Shown here piece by piece: positions 52,303 through 61,739 of a DNA stretch of 64,000 bases. Position 1 is the first letter of the stretch. Each line of letters begins with the position of its first letter. The notes under the pieces were generated by a model. The model worked only from the letters and a program-made list of their open reading frames with translations, searched no databases and was not told where the DNA came from. The DNA comes from Alphaproteobacteria bacterium HGW-Alphaproteobacteria-1. Its GTDB lineage: Bacteria > Pseudomonadota > Alphaproteobacteria > Rhodobacterales > Rhodobacteraceae. The translations under genes were made by a program, and so were the position numbers. The DNA lies in contig PHEQ01000013.1 in the NCBI GenBank assembly GCA_002842985.1, forward strand, positions 1 through 64,000, read 5' to 3'.

Positions 52303-52766
52303 GGCACGGCGGCGCGGCAGGGTTTTCGCTTCTTGAAATGGTCGTGGTGGTCGCGGTCATGGCGACGCTGACGCTGGCCGCGATGCTCTCGGTCGGGCGG
52401 CGGGCAGGGCCTTCGGATGCGGCGCATTTTGCGCAGGCTTATGGCGGGTTGATGGATGCCGCCCTGCTCGGGCAAGAGGCGCGCGGGCTGCGCGTGATGC
52501 CAGCGGGCTGGCAGGTGCTGCGGCCTGTGGCGCCGGGGAAGGGGTGGCAAGCCTCTGGCCCGGTTCAGAAATTCCGCAACGCGGTGGTGTTCGAGGGGGC
52601 AGATGGCCCAATCCTTGCGCGCGAACGCCCGGATCCACCTGTGCCCGATCTGGTGTTTCTGCCCGATGGCAAACTGACCCCCGTCACCGTGCAATTCACT
52701 GCGGGGGGCATGGTCACGCTCTGCCGCGCGGTGCCGCTCTCGGGTCTTGACTGTGAGGCGGAATGA
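52290..52766 (+). CDS. gspH: Type II secretion minor pseudopilin GspH
   Basis: A 158-aa minor pseudopilin. The N-terminal motif GGAAGFSLLEMVVVVAVMAT has Glu at +5 of the mature form. A beta-rich globular domain follows, with DLVFLPDGKLTPVTVQFTAG near the end as in GspH/FimT. It overlaps gspG by 13 nt and gspI by 4 nt, so it is co-translated. It is expected at the base of the tip complex formed with I, J and K. Confidence 0.86.
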   Translation: MGRLRHGGAAGFSLLEMVVVVAVMATLTLAAMLSVGRRAGPSDAAHFAQAYGGLMDAALLGQEARGLRVMPAGWQVLRPVAPGKGWQASGPVQKFRNAVVFEGADGPILARERPDPPVPDLVFLPDGKLTPVTVQFTAGGMVTLCRAVPLSGLDCEAE

Positions 52767-53119
52767 GCGGCGCGGGCACACGCGGCATCACGCTCTTGGA
52801 GGTTGTGGTGGCCGTGCTCGTGCTGGCCATGGCGACAATGGCCGCGCTGCGCAGCACCGAGAGCGCGACGCGCGCCTTGGGCGGCGAGAGCGCACGCGCG
52901 CTTGCGCTTCAGGTCGCGCTCAACCGCGCCGAGGAATACCGCCTTTTTGGCGCGCGCGTGGCCGGTGCGCTGCCGCGCGACCTGCCCGGCGGCTGGCGGC
53001 TTGAGATCGAGGAAGCGCCGACGCGCGCGGGCTTTGTTCAGGCCACGATCCGCGCGCAGGGGGCAAGCGGGCCGGGCGCGCAGGTCTCCGTCATCGCGCC
53101 CTTTGACGTGACGCCATGA
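52763..53119 (+). CDS. gspI: Type II secretion minor pseudopilin GspI
   Basis: A 118-aa minor pseudopilin with cleavage motif TRGITLLEVVVAVLVLAMAT and Glu at +5. The short globular domain includes ALALQVALNRAEEYRLFG, the usual GspI helix region that nucleates the I-J-K tip. Length is typical. It overlaps its neighbours by 4 nt on both sides. Confidence 0.87.
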   Translation: MSGAGTRGITLLEVVVAVLVLAMATMAALRSTESATRALGGESARALALQVALNRAEEYRLFGARVAGALPRDLPGGWRLEIEEAPTRAGFVQATIRAQGASGPGAQVSVIAPFDVTP

Positions 53120-53724
53120 CGGGCGAGCGCGGTCTTACCCTGCTGGAACTGGTCGCCGCCATGGCGATTTTCGCGCTGGTCGCGGTGATGGGGTTGCAAA
53201 CCCTCAGCGGCATGTTGCGCGCCCGCGACAGCACCGACGCGGCTGCCGAGAACGCGGCCGCGCTTGCCCGCGCGCTGGCGCTTCTGCGCGCCGACCTCAA
53301 ATCCGCCGCCGATCTGCGGTTCTGGCCGCCCGAGGCGTTCGAGCCCGAACCACCGCTGCTGGATCGCAGCGCTGAGGAAGGATGGTTTGCCCTCTCGACG
53401 GAGGCCCGTGCGGTGCTGCCCGGGGCGCAGACCGCCGGGACCGAGCGCGTCATCTGGCGGCATGACCGGGCGGGAGAGCGCCTTTTGCGGGCGGTCTGGC
53501 CGGTGATGCGCCCGGCCTCCGACGCGGCCCTTTCTGCCGAAACGGGCGTTCTTGACCGCGTATCCGGGCTGCGCCTGCGCGCCTATGCGGGGCCAGAGGA
53601 GGGCTGGGTCGCGGGCTGGGGCCAACCGGGCGAGGAGGCCCGCCTGCGCCTGCCACGTGCCATGGAAATCACCGTTGAGTCAGAGCTTTACGGCCCGATC
53701 GTGATACTGGTGGCCCTGCCATGA
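53116..53724 (+). CDS. gspJ: Type II secretion minor pseudopilin GspJ
   Basis: A 202-aa minor pseudopilin with motif ERGLTLLELVAAMAIFALVA. The N-terminal helix runs into ADLKSAADLRFW. The globular part has VIWRHDRAGERLLRAVWPVM and ends in VESELYGPIVILVALP. This is the size and layout of GspJ, part of the tip complex. It has 4-nt overlaps with gspI and gspK. Confidence 0.87.
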   Translation: MTGERGLTLLELVAAMAIFALVAVMGLQTLSGMLRARDSTDAAAENAAALARALALLRADLKSAADLRFWPPEAFEPEPPLLDRSAEEGWFALSTEARAVLPGAQTAGTERVIWRHDRAGERLLRAVWPVMRPASDAALSAETGVLDRVSGLRLRAYAGPEEGWVAGWGQPGEEARLRLPRAMEITVESELYGPIVILVALP

Positions 53725-54644
53725 GGGGGGATCGTGGCATCGCGTTGCTCAACGCCCTGATCATGGTGGCGGCGATTGCGGCGCTGGCGGCTGGCCTCAT
53801 GCTGCGCGCGGGCGCGAGCCTTGATCGCGCGCAGGACCTTCAGACCAGCCAGCAGGCCGCGCTCCATCTTGATGCGGCGGTTCTGCTTCTGGACCCGGTC
53901 TTGCGCGCCGACTGGCTGCGCGCGCCCGAAATCGACCACCTGAACGAGCCATGGGCGCGCCAGCCCATCGAGGCGGAGATTGACCGGGGCACGCTCACCG
54001 TCCAACTCTCTGATCTGCAAGGGCGCTTCAACGTCAACAGCCTTGCCAATGCCACCGATAGCGCCGCCTCGCGCGCCTTTGAGCGGCTGTTGCGGCGGCT
54101 TGGCCTTCCGGTGGTGCTCGGCCCCGAGATCGCGGGTTTCGTGCAGCCGCGCGGGCCAGTGCGGGCCGCCGATTACGCCAATCGCCCGGTGCCGGTCAAG
54201 GTGGGCACCGGGGCGGTGGATCGCGTCGAGGCGCTGCGCCTTGTGCGTGGCATGACCGAGGCGCATTATGCCCGTCTCGCGCCTTACGTGGCGGCGCTTC
54301 CGCCGGGCTCGCCGCTGAATGTGAACACCGCCCCGGCCGAGATTCTGGCCGCCGTGCTGCCCGCCGCAAACCCCGCCAATATCGCGCGGCTGCTGGACGA
54401 GCGCGCCCGCGCGCCCTTCACCAGCCCCGCCGATTTCGCGGCCCGCGCCGAGCGCCTCATCCACCCGCGCGTGATTGCGCAGGCCGAGGCACCGGCGGGC
54501 GGTTTCGCCACCCGCACCCGCTGGTTCGAGGCGCGCGTCGATCTGGTGCTTGACGGGCGGGTGCAAAGCCGCATCCTGACGCTGGAACGCGTGCCCCTCG
54601 ATGGGGCGGTCACAATCGCTCACCGCCGGATGATCCTGCCATGA
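53721..54644 (+). CDS. gspK: Type II secretion minor pseudopilin GspK
   Basis: A 307-aa minor pseudopilin capping the pilus tip. The cleavage motif is DRGIALLNALIMVAAIAALA; the Glu at +5 is replaced, as is usual for GspK. The large alpha-helical domain includes LQGRFNVNSLANATDSAASR and the SAM-like segment PLNVNTAPAEILAAVLPAAN. Length fits GspK. It overlaps gspJ and gspL by 4 nt. Confidence 0.9.
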   Translation: MRGDRGIALLNALIMVAAIAALAAGLMLRAGASLDRAQDLQTSQQAALHLDAAVLLLDPVLRADWLRAPEIDHLNEPWARQPIEAEIDRGTLTVQLSDLQGRFNVNSLANATDSAASRAFERLLRRLGLPVVLGPEIAGFVQPRGPVRAADYANRPVPVKVGTGAVDRVEALRLVRGMTEAHYARLAPYVAALPPGSPLNVNTAPAEILAAVLPAANPANIARLLDERARAPFTSPADFAARAERLIHPRVIAQAEAPAGGFATRTRWFEARVDLVLDGRVQSRILTLERVPLDGAVTIAHRRMILP

Positions 54645-55819
54645 CCCTGCCTTTCCGCCGCAAGGCCCGCCCCGAGACGGCCCTTGTCCTGCATGACCTG
54701 CTTAGTGATGCGCCCCTGCCGGAGCGGGCTTTCGTCTTGCGGGTGCCGGGGACCGAAGCGCCGATCCTGCCGCTCGATCTGCCGCCGGGCCTCAAGGGCG
54801 TGGCGCGCGAGCGTGTGGCGCGGCGCCAGGTGCGCGATGCGATCGGGGCCGGACCCGAGATGCGCCCCGCCCGGCTCGGTCCCGTGCCCGATGGCTGGCG
54901 GCGTATGCTGGTGGTGGAGACGAAGGCGCGCATGGCCTGGGCTGCGCGGGTGGCCGGAACCGCCTGCCGCGCGGTGCTGCCCGATTACCTGTGCCTGCCC
55001 GCCGCGCCGGGGCTTTGGGTGATCGAGACCGGGGACAGGGGCGTGTGCGCCCGCCTTGGTCCCGAGGACGGGTTTGCCGCCGAGCCTGATCTGGCACTGC
55101 CGCTTCTGGAAGAGGCGGGCAGGGCCGCGCCGCCGCGCGCGGTGTTGCGGCTTGGTCCGCCGCTTGATGCCCTCGACGACTGGCTGACGGCGCAAGGCTG
55201 GCCTGTTGCGGCGACACCCGAGGCGCTTGCGCCGGATCTGGCGCCTGCCCGCTTTGCCCATGGCGAACTGGCGCTCGATCTTGCACGCGACCCCGAGGCC
55301 GAGCGCATGGCGATGCGGCGCAACCTTGGGCAAATTGCCGCCGCGCTGGTGCTCGCGCTGACGGGCTTTGGCCTCTGGGCGGCCTCGGTGCAGATCGAGA
55401 CCGACCGGCTTGCTGCGCAGGGGCTTGCCTACCGGCTCAATGCCGAGCGGCTGGCGCGCGCCGGGCTGATCCCTTCGGGGCCGGTTCTCGATCTCCGCGC
55501 GCAGGTCGGCGTGGCGCTCGAGCGCGCCGCCGCACGCGCGACGCAGACCACCGCCGAGCCGCGCCCGCTCGAGGCGCTGCGCCTGGCGGGGGAGGTTCTG
55601 GCCGGGCATGACCTGCGCGTGACGCGGGCGGGCTATCAGCCTGGTGCGGGGCTGGTGATCGACCTTGAGATCGGCGATTTCGCGGCGCTCGATGCGTTGA
55701 TGGCCGCCCTTGGCGCCGCCGGGTCCGAGGCGCGCGTGACGCAATCGGTGGCGCGCGAGGGGGCCGGGGTCGAGGCGGTGCTGGCGCTGGCCGCAACTGT
55801 GCCGGGGGCAGGGCAATGA
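54641..55819 (+). CDS. gspL: Type II secretion assembly protein GspL
   Basis: A 392-aa bitopic inner-membrane protein that recruits the GspE ATPase. A cytoplasmic actin-like domain spans about residues 1-225. One helix follows near residue 230 (AALVLALTGFGLWAASVQIE), then a periplasmic ferredoxin-like domain (RVTRAGYQPGAGLVIDLEIG; FAALDALMAALGAAG). Identity is low, as usual, so the call depends on topology and its place between gspK and gspM. Confidence 0.82.
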   Translation: MTLPFRRKARPETALVLHDLLSDAPLPERAFVLRVPGTEAPILPLDLPPGLKGVARERVARRQVRDAIGAGPEMRPARLGPVPDGWRRMLVVETKARMAWAARVAGTACRAVLPDYLCLPAAPGLWVIETGDRGVCARLGPEDGFAAEPDLALPLLEEAGRAAPPRAVLRLGPPLDALDDWLTAQGWPVAATPEALAPDLAPARFAHGELALDLARDPEAERMAMRRNLGQIAAALVLALTGFGLWAASVQIETDRLAAQGLAYRLNAERLARAGLIPSGPVLDLRAQVGVALERAAARATQTTAEPRPLEALRLAGEVLAGHDLRVTRAGYQPGAGLVIDLEIGDFAALDALMAALGAAGSEARVTQSVAREGAGVEAVLALAATVPGAGQ

Positions 55820-56325
55820 GCGCGCTTTTCGACCGTCTCGCCGGGTTGCTGCTGGAGCTGAGCCGCCGCGAGCGTCTGGCGTTGCTGGCGCTTCTTGTCA
55901 TTGCTCTGCCGCTTTTGCTGGTGCAAGCCGTGGCCTTGCCGATGCTGGAGCGCAAATCGGCGGCGCGCGCGGCGCTGGCCGAAGCGCGCATGACCGAACT
56001 TTGGGTGGCCGAACAGGCGCTTGCCCATGCGCATCTTGCGCGCGACGCGGGCACGTCCCAGGCACGCGCCACCACCGCCATCGGCATCAGCGGGATCGAG
56101 GCGGGGCTCCGCGCGGCGGGGCTGCGCGAGGCGGTGACAGAACTGGCCAACAGCGGCGATGGCGGCATCACCCTGCGCTTTGACGCGGTGCGCTTTACCA
56201 TGCTGGCAGAATGGCTGATGGCGCAGAGCCCGGTCTGGGGCTACGATCTGGCCGGGTTCGCCTTCGAGCGCGGCGCGCGCGAGGATGTGGTCGCGGCAGA
56301 TCTGCGGCTGGTGCCCGCGTGGTAG
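55816..56325 (+). CDS. gspM: Type II secretion assembly protein GspM
   Basis: A 169-aa protein with a short cytoplasmic N-terminus (LLLELSRRERLALLALLVIA), one membrane helix and a periplasmic ferredoxin-like domain (GITLRFDAVRFTMLAEWLMA). It pairs with GspL. Size and context are typical, and its start overlaps the gspL stop. A hairpin follows at 56348. Confidence 0.82.
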   Translation: MSALFDRLAGLLLELSRRERLALLALLVIALPLLLVQAVALPMLERKSAARAALAEARMTELWVAEQALAHAHLARDAGTSQARATTAIGISGIEAGLRAAGLREAVTELANSGDGGITLRFDAVRFTMLAEWLMAQSPVWGYDLAGFAFERGAREDVVAADLRLVPAW

Positions 56326-56347
56326 ATTCCTGACGCGATTTCGAACC

Positions 56348-56369
56348 GAAAAAGTCTATCGACTTTTTC
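56348..56369. terminator. Hairpin between convergent gspM and the lipoprotein gene
   Basis: Perfect 9-bp arms GAAAAAGTC (56348-56356) and GACTTTTTC (56361-56369) around TATC. The T-run on either strand makes it a plausible bidirectional rho-independent terminator. Confidence 0.65.
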
Positions 56370-56384
56370 TGAAATTGCTTTGTA

Positions 56385-56888
56385 TCAACCCCGCCGAAGG
56401 CTGCCCGCGATTTCGTCGCGGCGGCTCTGCATCGCGCCCAACGGGTCAAGCGACGGGTCGAGCCGCAGCATCTCGGCGAGGGCCGCCTCGGCGCGACGCA
56501 GCTTGTCGGGCGCGGCGCGGCCTGCGCGCATGTCAGCCAACGCACTTTCGTGCAGCGCCGTGCCCTCTACCGCGAGCGCCGCCGCGCGGTTGCTGCCCGA
56601 TTGCCCGCGCGCCACGGCCCCGGCGACCGCCGCCGCCTCGTCATGGCGATCTGCGCGCAACAGCGCATGGGCATATTCAAGCCGCAGACGCGGCTCCAGC
56701 GGGCCCGCCGAAGGCATGAGCGCAGCGTAGTTGCGCACCGCGAGATCGTAATTCCCGTCCTCCAACGCCTTGCGGGCGCCGTCATATTTTCTTTGAAAAT
56801 CAGCGCCCTGACTGATCGCTCCCGGCTCGCAAGCGGCAAGAGCCAACATGCTCAGCCCAAGAGCCACACCTCTTTTCAATCCAATCAT
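56385..56888 (-). CDS. TPR-like lipoprotein inside the gsp cluster
   Basis: A 167-aa lipoprotein: MIGLKRGVALGLSMLALAAC is a lipoprotein signal with Cys20. The mature part is all helical and looks like TPR repeats (YDGARKALEDGNYDLAVRNY; RLRLEYAHALLRADRHDEAA; RAEAALAEMLRLDPSLDPLG). It lies on the opposite strand between gspM and gspD. TPR lipoproteins serve as pilotins in some secretin systems (PilF/PilW), so it might place GspD in the outer membrane. That role is inferred from position only. The start at 56888 gives the signal peptide. Confidence 0.75.
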   Translation of the reverse strand: MIGLKRGVALGLSMLALAACEPGAISQGADFQRKYDGARKALEDGNYDLAVRNYAALMPSAGPLEPRLRLEYAHALLRADRHDEAAAVAGAVARGQSGSNRAAALAVEGTALHESALADMRAGRAAPDKLRRAEAALAEMLRLDPSLDPLGAMQSRRDEIAGSLRRG

Positions 56889-57074
56889 GAAATTCGCCTG
56901 TCCGATCCTTCCGGCGCAGCCTATCACGCCTTCGTGAGGGCTGCCCATGGAAAAAGCGCACCTGCCAGCGCTTCGGTTTCCCGTGGCATGGACGGGAAGG
57001 ATCGGTTATCCTCACACATACGTGAAGTCCTTGTGATCATCCCATTTGCGGCAACCGATTTGCGAAAGGCCCCC

Positions 57075-59018
57075 ATGACGCTCCACCGGTTTTTCTCCGT
57101 GCTCGTCGCTCTCTGGCTTCTTTTGCCCATGCCCGGCGCGGCGCAGGTCTCGCTCGATCTGCGCGACGCGAGCCTGCGGGATTTCGTGCAGATCGTGGCG
57201 CAATCGACCGGGCGCAACTTCATCCTGGATGACCGCGTGCAGGGCTCGGTCACGGTGGTAGCACCCAATGCCGTGTCCCCGGCGGCGATTTATGAGATTT
57301 TCCTCAACGTGCTGGAGTTGAACCGCCTCACCATCGTCGAGGGCACCGAGACCGACCGGATCGTGCCGCTTGACGTGGCGCGCGAGCTTGCCCCCGGTGA
57401 CGCGCGCGCGCGGCGCGGCGGCGATTTCGAGACCCGCGTCATCACGTTGCGCAACAGCCCTGTGGAAGAGGTGGCCGAGGTGATCCGCCCGCTTCTGCCC
57501 GGCGAGGCGGTGCTCTCGACCGTGCCCGAGGCGGGGTTGATGATCCTGTCGGACCGGCGCGAGAACTTTCAGCGCATCGTGCAGCTTGTGGACCGGCTCG
57601 ACACGCCGTCGCGCAATGCCATCGAGACCATCCCGTTGCGCAGCGGCAAGGCGTCGGAAATGCTCGGCGTGATCAACGCGCTGTCCATCGCGCCGCCGGG
57701 CGCGAGCCTCTCGGCCGATCCGCGCTCCAACGCGCTCATCGTCTCGGGCACACCCGAATTCCGCGACCGCGTGCGCAATGTGGTGGCCGAGTTGGACAAA
57801 CCGCAACGCAGCATCGCCACCGAAGTGGTGCGCCTCAACTATGCCGATGCCTCCGACATGGCCGAGGTGATCCGCCAGAGTTTTGGCGGTGGCGGCGGCA
57901 CGGCAGAGGGGGCCGTGACCTCGTCCGAGGGGATCACGGTGGTGGCCGAGACTTCGCAGAATGCGCTGATTGTCACCGCTCCGACCGACCGGATCAATGC
58001 GATCGTCTCGGCGGTGCGCGGGCTTGATCAGAGACCCGATCAAGTGTTGATCGAGGCGGTGATCTTCGAGCTGTCGGTCGAAAATTTCTCGGATCTGTCG
58101 TTTCAGTTCGGTGGCGTCATCCAGGATGCGACGGTGGGCGGGGTGGAATTCGCCATACCGGGACGTCCCACGCTCACCAGTCTCGTCACCTCTGTGCTTG
58201 CGGGCAATCAGCCTACGGGAGGCGGCACCGGCGGAAGCATCGCGGCATTCGATCGCTCCAACGGGTTTGGTGGGTTCATCGCGGCGCTGGCTTCCAAGAA
58301 CTCCACTCGTCTGCTCTCGACGCCTTCGATCCTCACGCTCAACAACCGCGAAGCCGAGATCATCGTCGCGCAGAATGTGCCCTTCGTCACCGGCAGCTTT
58401 GCCACCGTGGGTGACAGCGCCGTGCCGAACCAGCCGTTCCAGACCATCCAGCGGCAGGATGTCGGCCTGACCCTGCGCGTGACGCCGCAGATCACCCGCG
58501 ACAAGACCGTGCGCATGGAGTTGCGACAGGAAGTGTCGAACCTGACCAATTCCGCCTCTGCCGCCGGCGGCGAGATCACCTCCAAGCGCGAGCTTTCGAC
58601 CAACGTGCTGGTGCGCGACGGGCATGTGATCATGCTGGGGGGCCTTCTGGAAAACGGCTCGGGGGCGATAAATCAACGGGTGCCGGGGCTGAGCGAATTG
58701 CCGCTTCTGGGGCGGCTTTTCAAGGGGCGCTCGACCTCGCAGAACCAGCGCATCCTGCTTGTGATGCTGCGCCCGCGTATTCTGTCCAGCGATGCGGAGG
58801 CCGCGCGCGAGACGCGCCGCCTTGCGCAGGAGGCGCGCCGCGCCTCCGCGCTCATCGCGCCGCCCGATGACGGCACCTGGCCGCGACAGCCCGATCAGGC
58901 CCTGCCCTTCGACGGGGTCAACCTCAACCAGCCGTTCGATGCCGGGTTCATCGACCCGGCAGCGCGGGCGCGGCGGCTGCCGCCCTTGCCCTCGCGGCTG
59001 ACCTTCGCGGATCGCTAG
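57075..59018 (+). CDS. gspD: Type II secretion outer-membrane secretin GspD
   Basis: A 647-aa secretin forming the outer-membrane gate. Signal peptide FFSVLVALWLLLPMPGAAQ; N0 domain (VSLDLRDASLRDFVQIVAQS); N1-N3 repeats (TIPLRSGKASEMLGVINALS; VVRLNYADASDMAEVIRQSF) with a Gly-rich loop; then the secretin core with VLIEAVIFELSVENFSDLSF, RLLSTPSILTLNNREAEIIV and the lip region VLVRDGHVIMLGGLLENGSG. A C-terminal proline-rich tail of 60 residues follows and could be the pilotin-binding S domain. The start at 57075 is chosen for the signal peptide. Stop and gspE start are 3 nt apart. Confidence 0.93.
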   Translation: MTLHRFFSVLVALWLLLPMPGAAQVSLDLRDASLRDFVQIVAQSTGRNFILDDRVQGSVTVVAPNAVSPAAIYEIFLNVLELNRLTIVEGTETDRIVPLDVARELAPGDARARRGGDFETRVITLRNSPVEEVAEVIRPLLPGEAVLSTVPEAGLMILSDRRENFQRIVQLVDRLDTPSRNAIETIPLRSGKASEMLGVINALSIAPPGASLSADPRSNALIVSGTPEFRDRVRNVVAELDKPQRSIATEVVRLNYADASDMAEVIRQSFGGGGGTAEGAVTSSEGITVVAETSQNALIVTAPTDRINAIVSAVRGLDQRPDQVLIEAVIFELSVENFSDLSFQFGGVIQDATVGGVEFAIPGRPTLTSLVTSVLAGNQPTGGGTGGSIAAFDRSNGFGGFIAALASKNSTRLLSTPSILTLNNREAEIIVAQNVPFVTGSFATVGDSAVPNQPFQTIQRQDVGLTLRVTPQITRDKTVRMELRQEVSNLTNSASAAGGEITSKRELSTNVLVRDGHVIMLGGLLENGSGAINQRVPGLSELPLLGRLFKGRSTSQNQRILLVMLRPRILSSDAEAARETRRLAQEARRASALIAPPDDGTWPRQPDQALPFDGVNLNQPFDAGFIDPAARARRLPPLPSRLTFADR

Positions 59019-59021
59019 GCC

Positions 59022-60470
59022 ATGGCGCCGCCGCTCTTGCCCTTTGCGTTTGCGCGCGACATGCAGGTTCTGATCGAGGGCGCGCGGCTTGTGGTGGGGC
59101 CGGGGGCGGGGGCACTCGGGTTGCGCGAGGCACGGCGCCGCGCCGGGGGCGCGCTGGCGCTCGAGCGGCTTGAGGCAGAGGCGTTCGAGACGCGCCTTTC
59201 CGCGCTTTACCGCGACGACGGCACCGAGGCGGGTGAGGACGGGCTGGCCTTCGATCTGGAGGAGGGGGGCACGGGGCAGGGGCCGCGCGACCTCTTGGAG
59301 GCCGACGAGGAGGCCCCGGTCATCCAGCTTGTGAACCAGCTTCTGCGCCGCGCGGTGCGCGCCAGCGCCTCGGATCTGCATGTCGAGCCGCACGAGGCGG
59401 GGTTGCGCGCGCGGATGCGGGTGGACGGGATGCTCCAGACCGTGCTCGACCGGCGCGACGTGCCGGTGCGCCGCGTCGTATCGCGGCTCAAGGTCATGGC
59501 GGGGCTGGATATTTCCGAGACCCGCCTGCCGCAGGACGGCCATATCGCGCTGCGCCTTGGCGGGCGGGCCATCGACGTGCGTGTGTCCACTCTTCCCGGC
59601 AATTACGGCGAGCGGGTGGTGATGCGGCTGCTTGATCGCTCGGGCGGCCTCATGCCGCTGGAGCAGCTTGGCCTGCGCGCCGATCAGGAGGCGATCCTGA
59701 CCCGCATGGCCGAGCGACCCAACGGCATCATCCTGGCTACCGGGCCGACCGGCTCGGGCAAGACGACGACGCTCTATTCCCTGCTGCAATTGGCCAATGA
59801 CGAGGTGCGCAACATCCTCACCGCCGAGGACCCGATCGAATACGATCTTCCCGGCATCAGCCAGACCCAGATCAATTCCGAGATCGGCATGACCTTTGCC
59901 GCCGGCCTGCGCGCGGCGCTGCGGCAGGACCCCGACATCATCCTTGTGGGCGAGATCCGCGACAAGGAGACCGCGAGCATCGCCGCGCAGGCTTCGCTCA
60001 CCGGGCATCTGGTGTTTTCCTCGCTGCATGCCAATGGCTCGGTCGGTGCGGTGGTGCGGCTGCGCGATCTGGGACTCGACGATTTCCTGATCGCCGCGAC
60101 GTTGCGCGGGGTGATCGCGCAGCGCCTCCTGCGCAAGCTTTGTCTGGAATGCCGCGAGAGCGTCGCGCCCGATCCCGAGACCGCGCGCCACTTCACCGCC
60201 GCCGGTCTGCCCGTGCCCGAGCGCCACCATGTTGCCAAAGGCTGCGACACCTGTAACGGCACCGGCTATGCGGGCCGCGTCGGCGTGTTCGAGATCCTCG
60301 AAGTGTCCGAGGATTTGCGCGCGGCCATCGACGCCGGTCAATCCGAGACCGAGATGAAACGCGTGGCGCTGCCGCCCGAGCAGACGCTTTTCGGGCAGGC
60401 GCTGCATCAGGTCGCCGCCGGGCGCACCAGTCTGGCCGAGGCGCTGCGGGTGGTGGGTGACGCCCTGTGA
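59022..60470 (+). CDS. gspE: Type II secretion ATPase GspE
   Basis: A 482-aa cytoplasmic AAA-like ATPase driving pseudopilus assembly. The N-terminal part binds GspL. The C-terminal domain has Walker A GPTGSGKT (241-248), an Asp box (AEDPIEYDLPGISQTQINSE), Walker B (DPDIILVGEIRDKETA) and a His box (SLTGHLVFSSLHAN). The zinc-binding tetracysteine C374-x2-C377...C408-x2-C411 identifies GspE rather than a retraction ATPase. It overlaps gspF by 4 nt. Confidence 0.95.
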   Translation: MAPPLLPFAFARDMQVLIEGARLVVGPGAGALGLREARRRAGGALALERLEAEAFETRLSALYRDDGTEAGEDGLAFDLEEGGTGQGPRDLLEADEEAPVIQLVNQLLRRAVRASASDLHVEPHEAGLRARMRVDGMLQTVLDRRDVPVRRVVSRLKVMAGLDISETRLPQDGHIALRLGGRAIDVRVSTLPGNYGERVVMRLLDRSGGLMPLEQLGLRADQEAILTRMAERPNGIILATGPTGSGKTTTLYSLLQLANDEVRNILTAEDPIEYDLPGISQTQINSEIGMTFAAGLRAALRQDPDIILVGEIRDKETASIAAQASLTGHLVFSSLHANGSVGAVVRLRDLGLDDFLIAATLRGVIAQRLLRKLCLECRESVAPDPETARHFTAAGLPVPERHHVAKGCDTCNGTGYAGRVGVFEILEVSEDLRAAIDAGQSETEMKRVALPPEQTLFGQALHQVAAGRTSLAEALRVVGDAL

Positions 60471-61675
60471 GGGCCTTTGCCTACACCGCCTTCACCGCGA
60501 CTGGCGCGCGCAAACGCGGCACGCTGGTGGCCGAATCCGAGGCGCAGGCTGCCGATATCCTGCGCGGTCAGGGTCTTTTCGCCGAGGCGATCACGCCCCG
60601 GCGCACGACCGCGCGGCGCAGCGGTCTGAGCCGCCGAACGCGGCTCAACGCCGATATGCGCGCGGTCTTCACGCGGCAGATGGCGGTGCTCATGTCCTCG
60701 GACCTGACCGCCGAAACCGCGCTTGAGACGATCCGCGCCTCGGGCACCGCCCCGGTGATCGAGGCGGCGGCAGCAGAGGCCAAGGCGGCGTTAATGGACG
60801 GTCAGCCGCTCTCGACGGCGCTCGAGATGGCCGGGGCCGGTTTCCCGCGCTTCTACATTGCGGCGGTGCGGGCGGGCGAAGGATCGGGCGATGTGGCCGC
60901 CGTGTTCGAGGGGTTGGCCGACTATCTCGAATCGGTGGGCGCGGATCGTGCGCAACTGGCCACGGCGCTCATCTACCCGGCCTTCGTCGCGGCGGTCTCG
61001 CTTCTGGTGGCGGGGATCCTGATGGTCAATGTCGCCCCCGAGATCGCCGCCATGTTCGCCGTCACGGGCCGCCCGCTGCCGCCGCTCACGCAATTTGTCA
61101 TGGCGATCAGCGATTTCGTGCAGGCCAACGCGCTTGCGCTTGGCCTTGGGACGGCGGGGCTGAGCCTTGGGGTGGTGTTCGCGCTGCGGGTTCCCGCGAT
61201 CCGTGACCGTTGGCACGGGCTCGCGCTGCGCCTGCCGGTGGTGGGGCGGCTCATGCGGCTGTCGGCGGCGGCGCAATACCTGCGCACACTGGCGCTGGTG
61301 ATTTCCAGCCGTCAGGCGGTGGTCGACGCCGCCGCCTCGGCGGGCGAGGTTCTGGTCATCCGCCGCTTCCGCGCCGAGGCCGAGGACCTGGCCGAGGCGG
61401 TGCGGCGCGGCGAGAGCCTGAGCCAGGGCCTGACGCGGATGAGCCTGGTGCCGCCGGTCTGTCGGCAACTTATCGCCGCGGGCGAGCAATCGGCGCGGCT
61501 CGGGCGGATGACCGAGCGCGCGGCGGTGCTGGTGGAAAGCTGGCTGACGAACGAGCGCAAGCGGGTCTCGGCCCTCATCGACCCGCTCTTGATGCTGGTG
61601 GTCGGGGCGATGGTGCTGGTGATCGTGCTGGCGATCCTCTTGCCGATCTTCGATCTGCAGGCGGCGGTTGGCTAA
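60467..61675 (+). CDS. gspF: Type II secretion inner-membrane platform protein GspF
   Basis: A 402-aa polytopic protein with two T2SSF domains ([20 protein letters not shown] ... [20 protein letters not shown] and then [20 protein letters not shown]). Three helices lie around residues 165-190, 215-240 and 370-395. It is the central platform on which GspE acts. Length matches GspF. It ends the gsp operon; proA follows after 64 nt. Confidence 0.94.
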   Translation: MRAFAYTAFTATGARKRGTLVAESEAQAADILRGQGLFAEAITPRRTTARRSGLSRRTRLNADMRAVFTRQMAVLMSSDLTAETALETIRASGTAPVIEAAAAEAKAALMDGQPLSTALEMAGAGFPRFYIAAVRAGEGSGDVAAVFEGLADYLESVGADRAQLATALIYPAFVAAVSLLVAGILMVNVAPEIAAMFAVTGRPLPPLTQFVMAISDFVQANALALGLGTAGLSLGVVFALRVPAIRDRWHGLALRLPVVGRLMRLSAAAQYLRTLALVISSRQAVVDAAASAGEVLVIRRFRAEAEDLAEAVRRGESLSQGLTRMSLVPPVCRQLIAAGEQSARLGRMTERAAVLVESWLTNERKRVSALIDPLLMLVVGAMVLVIVLAILLPIFDLQAAVG

Positions 61676-61739
61676 CCGGGCGTTGCGGGCGCGCGCGCAG
61701 GTGCGGTATAAGGGGCCCTCAGCAGCGGAAGGCACGCCG

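Noticed and set aside
57012-60407. Antisense open frame of 1131 codons across gspD and gspE
   Set aside because: High-GC coding DNA leaves such frames open by chance; the translated text is rich in Arg, His and Gly with no domain, while the plus strand encodes clear GspD and GspE.
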